Source: Cryomorphaceae bacterium (GTDB taxonomy: Bacteria > Bacteroidota > Bacteroidia > Flavobacteriales > Schleiferiaceae). From it: a DNA stretch of 8,075 nt. Every line of letters begins with the position of its first letter. Positions within the stretch are counted from its first letter, which is position 1. The stretch covers positions 1 through 8,075 of the forward strand of contig DMCR01000198.1 of assembly GCA_003445735.1 (NCBI GenBank), in the 5' to 3' direction. Below the pieces are notes generated by a model. It saw only the letters and a program-made list of their open reading frames with translations, was not told the DNA's origin and did no database searches. Position numbers and translations under genes: made by a program. Of this stretch, positions 1 to 6,452 are shown piece after piece.

Positions 1-855
1 CTTTTGGTCTACGCCGATGCACAATACCGTTACGTAAACCACAGTTCAACAGGTGGCTCAGCGACGGGACCGGCAATCTTTGACCGCACGTTCAATTTCT
101 TTAACCCTAAAGTAGGTTTGACTTACAATCATAGTGGGAATCAAATTTTCGGTGCTTATGCAGGTGTAGGTCACCGCGAGCCGAACCGTACAGATTTGCA
201 GTATGCTGCTGATGTCAATGGATTGCAGGCAGAACGTATGGTTGATATGGAATTTAATTTCCGTAACTCAGGGGAAAAATGGGCTTTTGATGTGCATGCT
301 TACCGTCAACAGTACCAAAACCAATTGGTCCTCACGGGGGCGATCGATGCTCAGGGGTATCCAATCCGTGAAAATGTCGGTCAGAGCTTCCGTCAAGGGT
401 TAGAGTTTACCGGTGCGTATGAGCTGACTTCAGCGCTTTCAGCAACGGCCAATGTGGCTTTAAGTCAGAATGAAAATGTGAACTGGGTAAGTGATCCTGC
501 TTCTTCATTTGTGGGTAACACGCCAATTGCTTTTTCTCCTGGTATCGTGGCTAGTGCACGATCTACGTATGCTAAGAAAGGTTTTGAGGCGACGATTTGG
601 AACCAATACGTAGGCAAGCAATACCTATCGAACGAAGGGCTCGAGGCACACAGTCTCCCGGCCTATCACATCATCAACGCACGTACCTCGTACACTTGGA
701 ATTGCAGCGACATGCAGCGCTTGATTGGATTTGTGGAGTTTAGAAACTTGGGCAATACGTCCTATGCAGCCAATGGATACATGTGGGGCGATATCCCGTA
801 CTACTACGCACAAGCGACCTTTAACATCATGACAGGTTTGACTTTCGAGTTTTAG
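1..855 (+). CDS. TonB-dependent outer-membrane receptor, C-terminal barrel part (5' end missing)
   Basis: The reading frame is open from the first base and ends at TAG 853-855, so only the last 284 residues are present and the real start lies left of the window. The visible part is a run of amphipathic beta strands rich in aromatic residues, as in the C-terminal half of TonB-dependent receptor barrels. Landmarks typical of Bacteroidota receptors are NPKVGLTY near residue 37, REPNRTDL near 61, QLVLTGAIDAQGYPIRENVG near 110-130 and YVGKQYLSN near 205. The chain ends in phenylalanine (TFEF), the usual outer-membrane assembly signal. Such receptors import iron-siderophore complexes, haem, cobalamin or other ligands using energy from TonB-ExbBD. 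The substrate cannot be told because the plug domain and the upstream genes are not visible; an iron-complex receptor is my guess from overall resemblance. Family call is firm, ligand is unknown. Confidence 0.9.
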   Translation, partial: LLVYADAQYRYVNHSSTGGSATGPAIFDRTFNFFNPKVGLTYNHSGNQIFGAYAGVGHREPNRTDLQYAADVNGLQAERMVDMEFNFRNSGEKWAFDVHAYRQQYQNQLVLTGAIDAQGYPIRENVGQSFRQGLEFTGAYELTSALSATANVALSQNENVNWVSDPASSFVGNTPIAFSPGIVASARSTYAKKGFEATIWNQYVGKQYLSNEGLEAHSLPAYHIINARTSYTWNCSDMQRLIGFVEFRNLGNTSYAANGYMWGDIPYYYAQATFNIMTGLTFEF

Positions 856-875
856 GCCGAAAAATTTTAGGCATT

Positions 876-910
876 AAAAAACCCCGGCAGGCTGAGCCCG
901 CCGGGGCTTT
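876..910. terminator. Bidirectional intrinsic terminator between the TonB receptor and merR-like gene
   Basis: A GC-rich stem pairs CCCCGGC (882-888) with GCCGGGG (900-906), extended after one mismatch by GG 890-891 with CC 897-898. Six A's at 876-881 flank the left side, giving a six-U tract for the minus-strand transcript. On the plus side the tail is CTTTATTGATTTTATT, which is weaker. It lies 21 bases past the receptor stop and 11 bases past the stop of the converging regulator gene, so it probably serves both. Confidence 0.85.
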
Positions 911-917
911 ATTGATT

Positions 918-1253
918 TTATTCTGCTTTCATCGTGCGAAGGATCTTCTGTAGTTCACCTTTCACATAGGCGAGTTTTTCCAAGACTTCGACTTTGTCGA
1001 CGGATTCTTTTTTATTGCCGCTTAGGTGCTTTCGCGCCCCCTCAAGTGTATATCCGCGGTCATTGACTAGGTGGTTAATGGTAGCGATCAGCCGAACATC
1101 GTTCTGGCTAAACTTGCGCTTACCCTTTCCAGTCTTCTTTGGGGCCAATTGTTTGAATTCCTTCTCCCAATAGCGCAGGTTGGACGTATTGAGGTCGAAC
1201 ATGGCAGCGACCTCACCAATATCATAATAGAGTTTGTCCAATTGGGGGACCAT
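918..1253 (-). CDS. Small MerR-family transcriptional regulator
   Basis: A 111-residue protein with an N-terminal MerR winged helix-turn-helix. Residues 9-33 (YYDIGEVAAMFDLNTSNLRYWEKEF) form the helix-turn-helix, with the conserved RYWE at 27-30. A basic wing follows at 39-48 (KKTGKGKRKF), then the second helical pair with GYTLEGARKHL at 67-77. A charged helix at about 83-109 probably gives the antiparallel dimer contact. There is no room for a ligand or metal domain after that helix and no cysteine anywhere, so it is not a classical metal or redox sensor. The start is ATG 1251-1253; no ribosome-binding sequence is seen upstream. It lies 55 bases behind the M23 peptidase gene on the same strand and is probably co-transcribed with it. 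From memory, this M23-MerR pair beside alaS recurs in Flavobacteriales. Target genes are unknown. Confidence 0.9.
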   Translation of the reverse strand: MVPQLDKLYYDIGEVAAMFDLNTSNLRYWEKEFKQLAPKKTGKGKRKFSQNDVRLIATINHLVNDRGYTLEGARKHLSGNKKESVDKVEVLEKLAYVKGELQKILRTMKAE

Positions 1254-1258
1254 AGCAA

Positions 1259-1300
1259 GTGTTTAAGTACACCTAAAGATAGCACACACCCTTGGTGTGC
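1259..1300. promoter_or_regulatory. Two short dyads in the M23-merR gap
   Basis: The 55-base gap holds two inverted repeats. The first pairs GCACAC (1282-1287) with GTGTGC (1295-1300); an alternative register pairs CACACC (1285-1290) with GGTGTG (1294-1299). The second pairs GTGT (1259-1262) with ACAC (1269-1272) and lies 6 bases upstream of the regulator start. No run of T's follows the hairpins in the transcribed direction, so they do not look like an intrinsic terminator. They could be an RNA processing or attenuation site, or an operator for the regulator acting on its own gene. This is inference from symmetry alone. Confidence 0.25.
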
Positions 1301-1308
1301 CCAAAACA

Positions 1309-2280
1309 TTAATCGAAGCTCTGGTTCGAATTACTGCTGAATTCCAGCATCATCTCATATTCTTCTGGACTCAAGTCGTTAAAGAAATAGTTCACCGGAT
1401 TGATTTTCCGGCCATCTTTGATGACTTCGTAGTGCAAGTGTGGTGCCGTAGAGCGGCCTGAAGACCCAATATATCCAATGATATCACCACGCTTTACTTT
1501 CTGTCCTCGGCGAACATCCACCTTACTCATATGAGCATATAAGGTTTGGTACCCATAACCGTGGTCAATGATAATGTGGTTCCCATAACCAGCGCGTGAA
1601 CGCCTGTATTTGGTTACTTTACCATCTCCCGTGGCGTAGATAGGTGTGCCGGTAGGAGCAGAGAAATCCGTACCCCAATGCATTTTACGTACTTTATAGA
1701 TAGGGTGGATGCGATACCCATAGCCTGATGCCATGCGCTTCAAGTTCTTGTTTGCTACTGGTTGAATGGCTGGGATAGCAGCGAGCATTTTCTCTTTGTC
1801 CCGGGCCATTTCTACAACATCGTCGAAGCTTTTTGTTTGCACATAAGCGCGACCAGCGATTTGATCCAGCTTTTTACGCGAGTCGATCAGCAGCTCCGAA
1901 TTATTGAAGCCCTCCAAGTTTTTGTATCGGTTGGCACCCCCAAATCCGGCAGTACGAACTTCATTTGGAATAGGACCGGCTTCAAAGATGGTACGATAGA
2001 TTTCATCATCGCGTTTTTCGATATCTCCGAGTACGTCGGCTAATTGGTCTAATTTTCCATTCATTAGGTCATACTGGATGACCATATTGTCCAATTCTCG
2101 CTTCATTTTACGCTCCTTAGGACTCTCAAACCAGAGGTCCGCGGCCAAGTAAAACACGAATCCAAATGCCATTGAAACGAACGCGAAGAGGCTAAACTCT
2201 TTGAGGCGTACTTTCCAACTACGGTCTATCTTCTTGTAAGACAGTGTTTTAGAATCGTATGTGTATTTTACTTTAGCCAT
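1309..2280 (-). CDS. M23-family (LytM-type) membrane-anchored zinc metallopeptidase
   Basis: A 323-residue protein expected to cut, or to help regulate the cutting of, peptidoglycan cross-links in the periplasm. It begins MAKVKYTYDSKTLSYKKI, a start shared by this Bacteroidota subfamily. A single hydrophobic segment at about 29-48 should anchor it in the inner membrane with the catalytic part outside. A charged, probably helical stretch spans about 53-95, and the peptidase domain spans about 185-300. Zinc ligands are H201 and D205 (HWGTD) and H283; the catalytic histidines are H250 (YAHMSK) and H281 (HLH at 281-283). All are intact, so it should be active, unlike degenerate LytM activators. 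The start is ATG 2278-2280: the open frame runs 10 codons further up to a TTG, but the conserved N-terminus begins at this ATG. It is divergent from alaS and is followed by the MerR-type gene. The exact substrate bond is unknown. Confidence 0.93.
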   Translation of the reverse strand: MAKVKYTYDSKTLSYKKIDRSWKVRLKEFSLFAFVSMAFGFVFYLAADLWFESPKERKMKRELDNMVIQYDLMNGKLDQLADVLGDIEKRDDEIYRTIFEAGPIPNEVRTAGFGGANRYKNLEGFNNSELLIDSRKKLDQIAGRAYVQTKSFDDVVEMARDKEKMLAAIPAIQPVANKNLKRMASGYGYRIHPIYKVRKMHWGTDFSAPTGTPIYATGDGKVTKYRRSRAGYGNHIIIDHGYGYQTLYAHMSKVDVRRGQKVKRGDIIGYIGSSGRSTAPHLHYEVIKDGRKINPVNYFFNDLSPEEYEMMLEFSSNSNQSFD

Positions 2281-2390
2281 ACTTTGTGCGTTATTTTTGC
2301 TAAGACGCAATTCCTACACGATTATTGTACAACAAAGAAACGATTTTCAGTTAAAACCTTAATTATCCCGTATTGGGAATTATACACAGT
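2281..2390. promoter_or_regulatory. Divergent promoter region between the M23 peptidase and alaS
   Basis: This 110-base AT-rich gap must hold the promoters for both divergent units. I found no convincing match to the Bacteroidota promoter pattern (TTTG near -33 with TAnnTTTG near -7) on either strand. The closest minus-strand candidate, TTTG at 2337-2334 with TAGGAATTG beginning at 2317, has wrong spacing and bases. An imperfect dyad centred on TTGTACAA (2325-2332), extended to 2322-2335 with one mismatched pair, could be an operator. Just upstream of alaS, CCC 2367-2369 and GGG 2375-2377 could form a very small hairpin flanked by two copies of AATTAT (2361-2366 and 2378-2383). No ribosome-binding sequence precedes either start. 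Confidence 0.5.
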
Positions 2391-4997
2391 ATGCTGACTT
2401 CTAAAGAGATACGTCGCAAATTTTTAGAGTTTTTTGAGAGTAAGGGCCATAAAATTGTACCATCATCGCCGGTGGTGAATAAATCAGACCCCACACTCAT
2501 GTTTATCAACGCGGGTATGAACCCGTTCAAAGACTTCTTTATGGGCAATGCGGCCCCTAAAAATGCGCGTATCGCCGATACTCAGAAATGTTTGCGCGTC
2601 AGCGGTAAACACAATGATTTGGACGAGGTCGGGCACGATACGTACCACCACACATTGTTTGAAATGTTAGGTAACTGGTCCATCGGCGATTACTTCAAGG
2701 AGGACGCCATTAATTGGGCCTGGGAATTGTTGACCGAAGTATATGGCCTCGACAAGGACAGATTGTATATCACCATTTTTGGCGGTGATCAAGACGATGG
2801 ATTGCCTCGTGATAATGAAGCTGAAGGTATTTGGGCGCAGCACGTGGCCGCTGACCGAATTTTAGACGGAGGTAAGAAAGATAATTTTTGGGAAATGGGC
2901 GAAAGTGGTCCATGTGGTCCGTGTAGTGAGATTCATATCGATCTTCGCGGTGATGCGGATCGTGCGTCAGTGCAGGGAGCATCACTGGTCAACAACGATC
3001 ATCCCCAAGTCGTAGAGATATGGAACCTCGTTTTCATGCAGTTCAACAGAAAAGCGAATGGAACACTAGAAGACTTACCGGCACAGCACATCGATACCGG
3101 TATGGGCTTCGAGCGCCTGTGTATGGCTTTGCAGGGCAAGCAGTCGAACTACGACACAGATGTTTTTACTCCATTATTGAATAAAATATCAGGTATTTCA
3201 GGTATTGCCTATGGTAACTCTGAATCTACTGATATAGCACAGCGCGTTATTGCCGACCACATTCGTGCCGTCGCCTTTGCCATTGCCGATGGCCAGTTAC
3301 CTTCTAGCTCAGGCGCGGGATATGTGATCCGTCGAATTCTTCGCAGAGCCATCCGTTACGGCTTCTCATATTTGGACTTGAAAACACCCTTCATGTTCCA
3401 ACTCGTTGAAACCCTTGAAGCACAAATGGGCGAATTCTTCCCTGAAATCAGCACCCAAAAATCCTTAGTGATGAAGGTGATTGAGGAAGAAGAGCAAAGT
3501 TTCTTGCGCACACTCGCGCAAGGGTTGGCGAAACTTCATGATTTCATTGCCGAGGGCAGTAAAACCCTTGACGGTAAGCGCGCTTTTGAATTATACGATA
3601 CCTACGGGTTCCCTATCGATTTGACGGAGCTCATCATGCGTGAGAACGACAAGGTGGTAGATTTAGCCGAGTTTACTGCAGAGATGACCGCGCAAAAGGA
3701 ACGTTCACGTGCTGCGACGAAACTCAGTACAGACGACTGGACCGTCCTCGAAGACGATGAAACGCAGGAGTTCGTGGGATATGATTATACCTCGGCGGAA
3801 GTACGCATCACGCGTTACCGCAAGGTCAGCGCCAAAAACAAAGCATTTTACCAGCTCGTATTGAGTCTAACTCCATTCTACCCCGAGGGAGGTGGCCAAT
3901 TAGGCGATACGGGTATTTTGGTTCAAGGCGATCAGAAAATTGGCATCTTCGACACCAAGAAAGAGAACGGCATCATCGTTCATTTCACAAAGGAACTTCC
4001 TTCAGATTTAAGTGGATCTTGGTCGGCTGAGGTAAGCGAAAGCAAGCGCCGCGAAACAGCAAAAAACCACAGTGCAACGCATCTGATGCACGAAGCGCTG
4101 CGCGAAGTATTGGGCACCCATGTGGAGCAAAAAGGTTCATTGGTCAACTCGGAATATTTACGTTTCGACTTCTCTCACTTCCAAAAGGTCAGCGATGAGG
4201 AACTCCAGCAAATAGAATCATTAGTCAACCAACGTATTCAAGCCAACCTGCCGTTGGAAGAATTCCGCAATATTCCTATCTCCGAGGCGAAGGATATGGG
4301 TGCGATGATGCTCTTCGGTGAGAAGTATGGCGATACGGTTCGCGCCATTAAGTTTGGTTCTTCCATCGAATTATGTGGGGGTATTCACGTGCAGGCTACA
4401 GGTTCTATAGGTCTCTTTAAGTTCATAAGCGAAGGTGCAGTAGCAGCCGGAATGCGTCGTGTAGAAGCGGTGACGGGAATGGGTGCGATGAAATACATCA
4501 ACGATTCACTAAGCGCCTTGCGTGATGCTGCTGAGGTGTTGAAGAATCCGAAAAATCTAGCCGGAGCTATTCAGCAGTTGAAGGAAAAAGAAGCTGCAAG
4601 TCAAAAAGAAGTGGAAGCTTTCCGCAAGGAAAAAGCAATGGCTGCCGCTGATGAATTGGAAAATAATGCCGAAGATCATGGTGGGGTTCGAGTCATTGCT
4701 GCACGAACAGCGATGGACGCGGGCAGCGTGAAAGACATGGTCTTCAAACTAAAAGGACAAGGAAATACCTTGGTCATCTTTGCCAATGCTTGGGAAGGAA
4801 AAGCCACGGTAAGTATAGGGATTAGCGACGAAGTGGTGGCCGATAAAGGCTGGCACGCGGGCAATGCCGTTCGCGCCCTAGCTCAGCACATACAAGGGGG
4901 TGGAGGCGGTCAGCCTGCCTTCGCAACTGCCGGTGGAAATAATCCAGAAGGATTGGACAAGGTATTGTCTGATTGGAAAAATCATTTTGCTCTATGA
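2391..4997 (+). CDS. alaS: Alanine--tRNA ligase (alanyl-tRNA synthetase)
   Basis: A complete cytoplasmic class II synthetase of 868 residues, close to the 876 of E. coli; it charges tRNA-Ala with alanine using ATP. The N-terminal catalytic domain shows GKHNDLDEVGHDTYHHTLFE near 72-91, the NFWEMGESGPCGPCSE loop near 165-180 and motif 3 DTGMGFER at 235-242. The tRNA-recognition region follows to about 455. The editing domain, which removes mischarged serine and glycine, carries its zinc ligands H560 and H564 (HSATH) and C662 and H666 (CGGIH). A coiled region at about 725-755 leads to the C-Ala domain, which ends with the glycine-rich stretch GGGGGQPAFATAGG near 836-849. The start is ATG 2391, giving the standard N-terminus MLTSKEIRRKFLEFF; an in-frame TTG at 2373 adds six residues with no family support. 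All key residues are intact. It is the first gene of a unit with the beta-barrel gene behind it. Confidence 0.98.
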   Translation: MLTSKEIRRKFLEFFESKGHKIVPSSPVVNKSDPTLMFINAGMNPFKDFFMGNAAPKNARIADTQKCLRVSGKHNDLDEVGHDTYHHTLFEMLGNWSIGDYFKEDAINWAWELLTEVYGLDKDRLYITIFGGDQDDGLPRDNEAEGIWAQHVAADRILDGGKKDNFWEMGESGPCGPCSEIHIDLRGDADRASVQGASLVNNDHPQVVEIWNLVFMQFNRKANGTLEDLPAQHIDTGMGFERLCMALQGKQSNYDTDVFTPLLNKISGISGIAYGNSESTDIAQRVIADHIRAVAFAIADGQLPSSSGAGYVIRRILRRAIRYGFSYLDLKTPFMFQLVETLEAQMGEFFPEISTQKSLVMKVIEEEEQSFLRTLAQGLAKLHDFIAEGSKTLDGKRAFELYDTYGFPIDLTELIMRENDKVVDLAEFTAEMTAQKERSRAATKLSTDDWTVLEDDETQEFVGYDYTSAEVRITRYRKVSAKNKAFYQLVLSLTPFYPEGGGQLGDTGILVQGDQKIGIFDTKKENGIIVHFTKELPSDLSGSWSAEVSESKRRETAKNHSATHLMHEALREVLGTHVEQKGSLVNSEYLRFDFSHFQKVSDEELQQIESLVNQRIQANLPLEEFRNIPISEAKDMGAMMLFGEKYGDTVRAIKFGSSIELCGGIHVQATGSIGLFKFISEGAVAAGMRRVEAVTGMGAMKYINDSLSALRDAAEVLKNPKNLAGAIQQLKEKEAASQKEVEAFRKEKAMAAADELENNAEDHGGVRVIAARTAMDAGSVKDMVFKLKGQGNTLVIFANAWEGKATVSIGISDEVVADKGWHAGNAVRALAQHIQGGGGGQPAFATAGGNNPEGLDKVLSDWKNHFAL

Positions 4998-5788
4998 TGA
5001 AGTTGAAAAATTGGGCATTTAGCCTAGCCATCTTATTGCCTGCCATCGCATGGGCACAACCGAAAAATGAAACCATCGAATACTTCACGGATGATGAGGT
5101 GCGCGATACTCGTTTTTCTTTCCAATTATTGTATGCACCCGAATACGCCTCTCGTAGATTGGCCTTGTATGAACCCGTTCAGGACGGTAATGAAATCTAT
5201 GCCTTGACTTCAGAAGATGCAGGTGCGGTTTACGGACAACGTATCGGGCTTATGAGCTATTTCGAACTTCGCGAGATGTTCCATTTGGGCGTGGGATTTA
5301 CCACCATCAACTCTGGTTTTGTGACCAAAGGTTTTGCGGCCTTCGATCAGAATGCCGTGTTCCAAGATACCATAGCAAACCTTCCAGCGACGACTCGTTT
5401 TGAGGCTATTGCAGTGCCTATCCAAATAATCTTCCACACGCAGATGAACGATGTTTGGGCCTTGCAAGTCGTGCCGTCTTATGATGTGATTTTCATGCAA
5501 AAGATCGAACGTCAATGGGAGAGTGGTGCGCCAAACTATGCAACAGATGCTGTTACCGGAGCACTCGGTCTAATGTACCAGCGCGGTTCGCAAACGAAAT
5601 ACCACAACGGCTTCAATGGTGCCATTGGATTTGCCATGGGCAATGAATTCCGTGTGGCGAATGACCTCGTATTCACCTTGCGCGGTGAATTCAGATTTGG
5701 CTTATCGCCAATTAATAATTCGGATATCGGGCTTAGAGAGATTCCCTACAGCGTAGGCGGTTCCATGGGTTTCCGATATTATTTATAA
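4994..5788 (+). CDS. Outer-membrane beta-barrel protein of unknown function, coupled to alaS
   Basis: A 264-residue secreted protein. The signal peptide MMKLKNWAFSLAILLPAIAWA has a short basic start, a hydrophobic core and an AWA site, giving likely cleavage after residue 21. The mature part shows about eight amphipathic strands (roughly 39-49, 78-91, 94-106, 135-148, 152-168, 205-218, 224-238, 250-264) and ends in aromatic residues (RYYL), fitting a small outer-membrane barrel of the PorT-like or OMP_b-brl type common in Bacteroidota. I do not recognise a named family or ligand. The first start, ATG 4994-4996, overlaps the alaS stop in ATGA (4994-4997); a second ATG at 4997-4999 is equally possible and would shorten the protein by one residue. 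An upstream TTG at 4973 would put charged and polar residues before the signal peptide and is unlikely. The overlap suggests co-transcription and translational coupling with alaS. Confidence 0.85.
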   Translation: MMKLKNWAFSLAILLPAIAWAQPKNETIEYFTDDEVRDTRFSFQLLYAPEYASRRLALYEPVQDGNEIYALTSEDAGAVYGQRIGLMSYFELREMFHLGVGFTTINSGFVTKGFAAFDQNAVFQDTIANLPATTRFEAIAVPIQIIFHTQMNDVWALQVVPSYDVIFMQKIERQWESGAPNYATDAVTGALGLMYQRGSQTKYHNGFNGAIGFAMGNEFRVANDLVFTLRGEFRFGLSPINNSDIGLREIPYSVGGSMGFRYYL

Positions 5789-5802
5789 AAACACACTACA
5801 TA

Positions 5803-5834
5803 AAAAAAGCCCGGGCATGCGCCCGGGCTTTTTT
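5803..5834. terminator. Strong bidirectional intrinsic terminator
   Basis: A perfect 14-base-pair hairpin pairs 5803-5816 (six A's then GCCCGGGC) with 5821-5834 (GCCCGGGC then six T's), with a four-base loop ATGC. Because the A and T tracts flank both sides, it works in either direction. It lies 14 bases past the stop of the beta-barrel gene and 17 bases past the stop of the converging Skp-like gene, closing both units. Confidence 0.95.
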
Positions 5835-5851
5835 GTTTGGGATCGAAAATT

Positions 5852-6451
5852 TTATTCGGCGCTCGTGCTGTCCGTCGCTTCCGAAGAAGCGGTAGTAGTT
5901 TCTTCTTCGCTAGGCGTTTCGCGGTTCTCGTTGAGCATGTTCACCATGCGCTCGGTAATGTCGAAATCTGTATTGGCGTAGATGATTTGTCCGCCCTCTT
6001 CGTAGAGTAGGATGAAATCTAGGTTGAGTTCATCTTTCAATACGGCGATGGCCTTGTCCATATCTGCCTTGAGGATGTTGGTAAGGTCGGCTTGCTTACG
6101 CAATAATTGGTCTTGTGCTGCCTGCTCTACTTGCAGGTACTGCTGTTGCACACGCATAAGATCTGCTTCATTGGCTTCGCGCTGACGAGCACTCATCTTA
6201 GGCGCCTCTTGCTGGTACAGCGCAATGTTCTCTTGCAAGGTTTGCTGGCGACGCTGAAGGTCTTCGACAAGCACCTTTTCTTCCTCAATAAGCTCTAGGG
6301 CCAATTCTTCAAAGTACTCATATTGACTCTGTAGGGAGTCGATACGTACATAGGCAAGGCGAATACCGCTTTCTGTATTTTCTACTGTAGCAGGCTGCGA
6401 ACAGCTCGCCATCGTGCTTAGGCCTACAGCGGCCAACAAGAACTTTGTCAT
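5852..6451 (-). CDS. Skp/OmpH-family chaperone-like protein, putative lipoprotein
   Basis: A 199-residue envelope protein with the Skp (OmpH) plan. A short strand IRLAYVRIDSL (30-40) is followed by a long Glu/Gln-rich coiled-coil hairpin (about 43-140), then the returning strands LDFILLYEEGGQIIYAN (144-160) and the helix DITERMVNML (164-173). Skp trimers hold unfolded outer-membrane proteins in the periplasm. Two points differ from classical Skp. The N-terminus MTKFLLAAVGLSTMASC has a lipobox-like MAS-C with Cys17, suggesting lipid anchoring after cleavage. A Ser/Thr/Glu-rich, probably disordered tail runs from about 176 to the end. The residues after Cys17 (SQPATVEN) are not a clear Bacteroidota surface-export signal. 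Start ATG 6449-6451 is one base after the hutU stop with no ribosome-binding sequence, so translation probably depends on ribosomes ending hutU. Its clients are unknown; plain soluble periplasmic localisation is possible if the lipobox is not used. Confidence 0.88.
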   Translation of the reverse strand: MTKFLLAAVGLSTMASCSQPATVENTESGIRLAYVRIDSLQSQYEYFEELALELIEEEKVLVEDLQRRQQTLQENIALYQQEAPKMSARQREANEADLMRVQQQYLQVEQAAQDQLLRKQADLTNILKADMDKAIAVLKDELNLDFILLYEEGGQIIYANTDFDITERMVNMLNENRETPSEEETTTASSEATDSTSAE

Positions 6452-6452
6452 C

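Noticed and set aside
1282..1300. Hairpin after the M23 stop as an intrinsic terminator
   Set aside because: The stem is only six pairs and is followed by TATCTTTAG rather than a run of U's, so termination is unlikely; kept only as a possible regulatory element.
1071..1340. Plus-strand open frame across the regulator and the M23-merR gap
   Set aside because: It is antisense to the conserved MerR helix-turn-helix and ends inside the M23 gene; nothing in its translation suggests a protein.
1762..2043. Plus-strand open frame within the M23 peptidase gene
   Set aside because: Antisense shadow of the peptidase linker and coiled region, with no family resemblance.
2281..2310. TTG at 2308-2310 as the M23 peptidase start
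   Set aside because: The ten extra residues precede the family's usual MAKVKY start and would use a rare start codon.
2373..2390. TTG at 2373 as the alaS start
   Set aside because: It adds six residues not seen at the usual AlaRS N-terminus, while ATG 2391 gives the standard beginning.
2770..2985. Open frame antisense to alaS
   Set aside because: It lies wholly opposite the conserved catalytic domain of alaS and its translation shows no domain or signal; it is a shadow of the real gene.
4822..5088. 88-codon antisense open frame spanning the alaS-barrel junction
   Set aside because: It overlaps the conserved C-terminus of alaS and the signal peptide of the next gene, and its composition is not protein-like.
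5210..5515. 101-codon antisense open frame inside the beta-barrel gene
   Set aside because: Complementary to a well-supported coding frame, no recognisable domain, no plausible promoter or start context.
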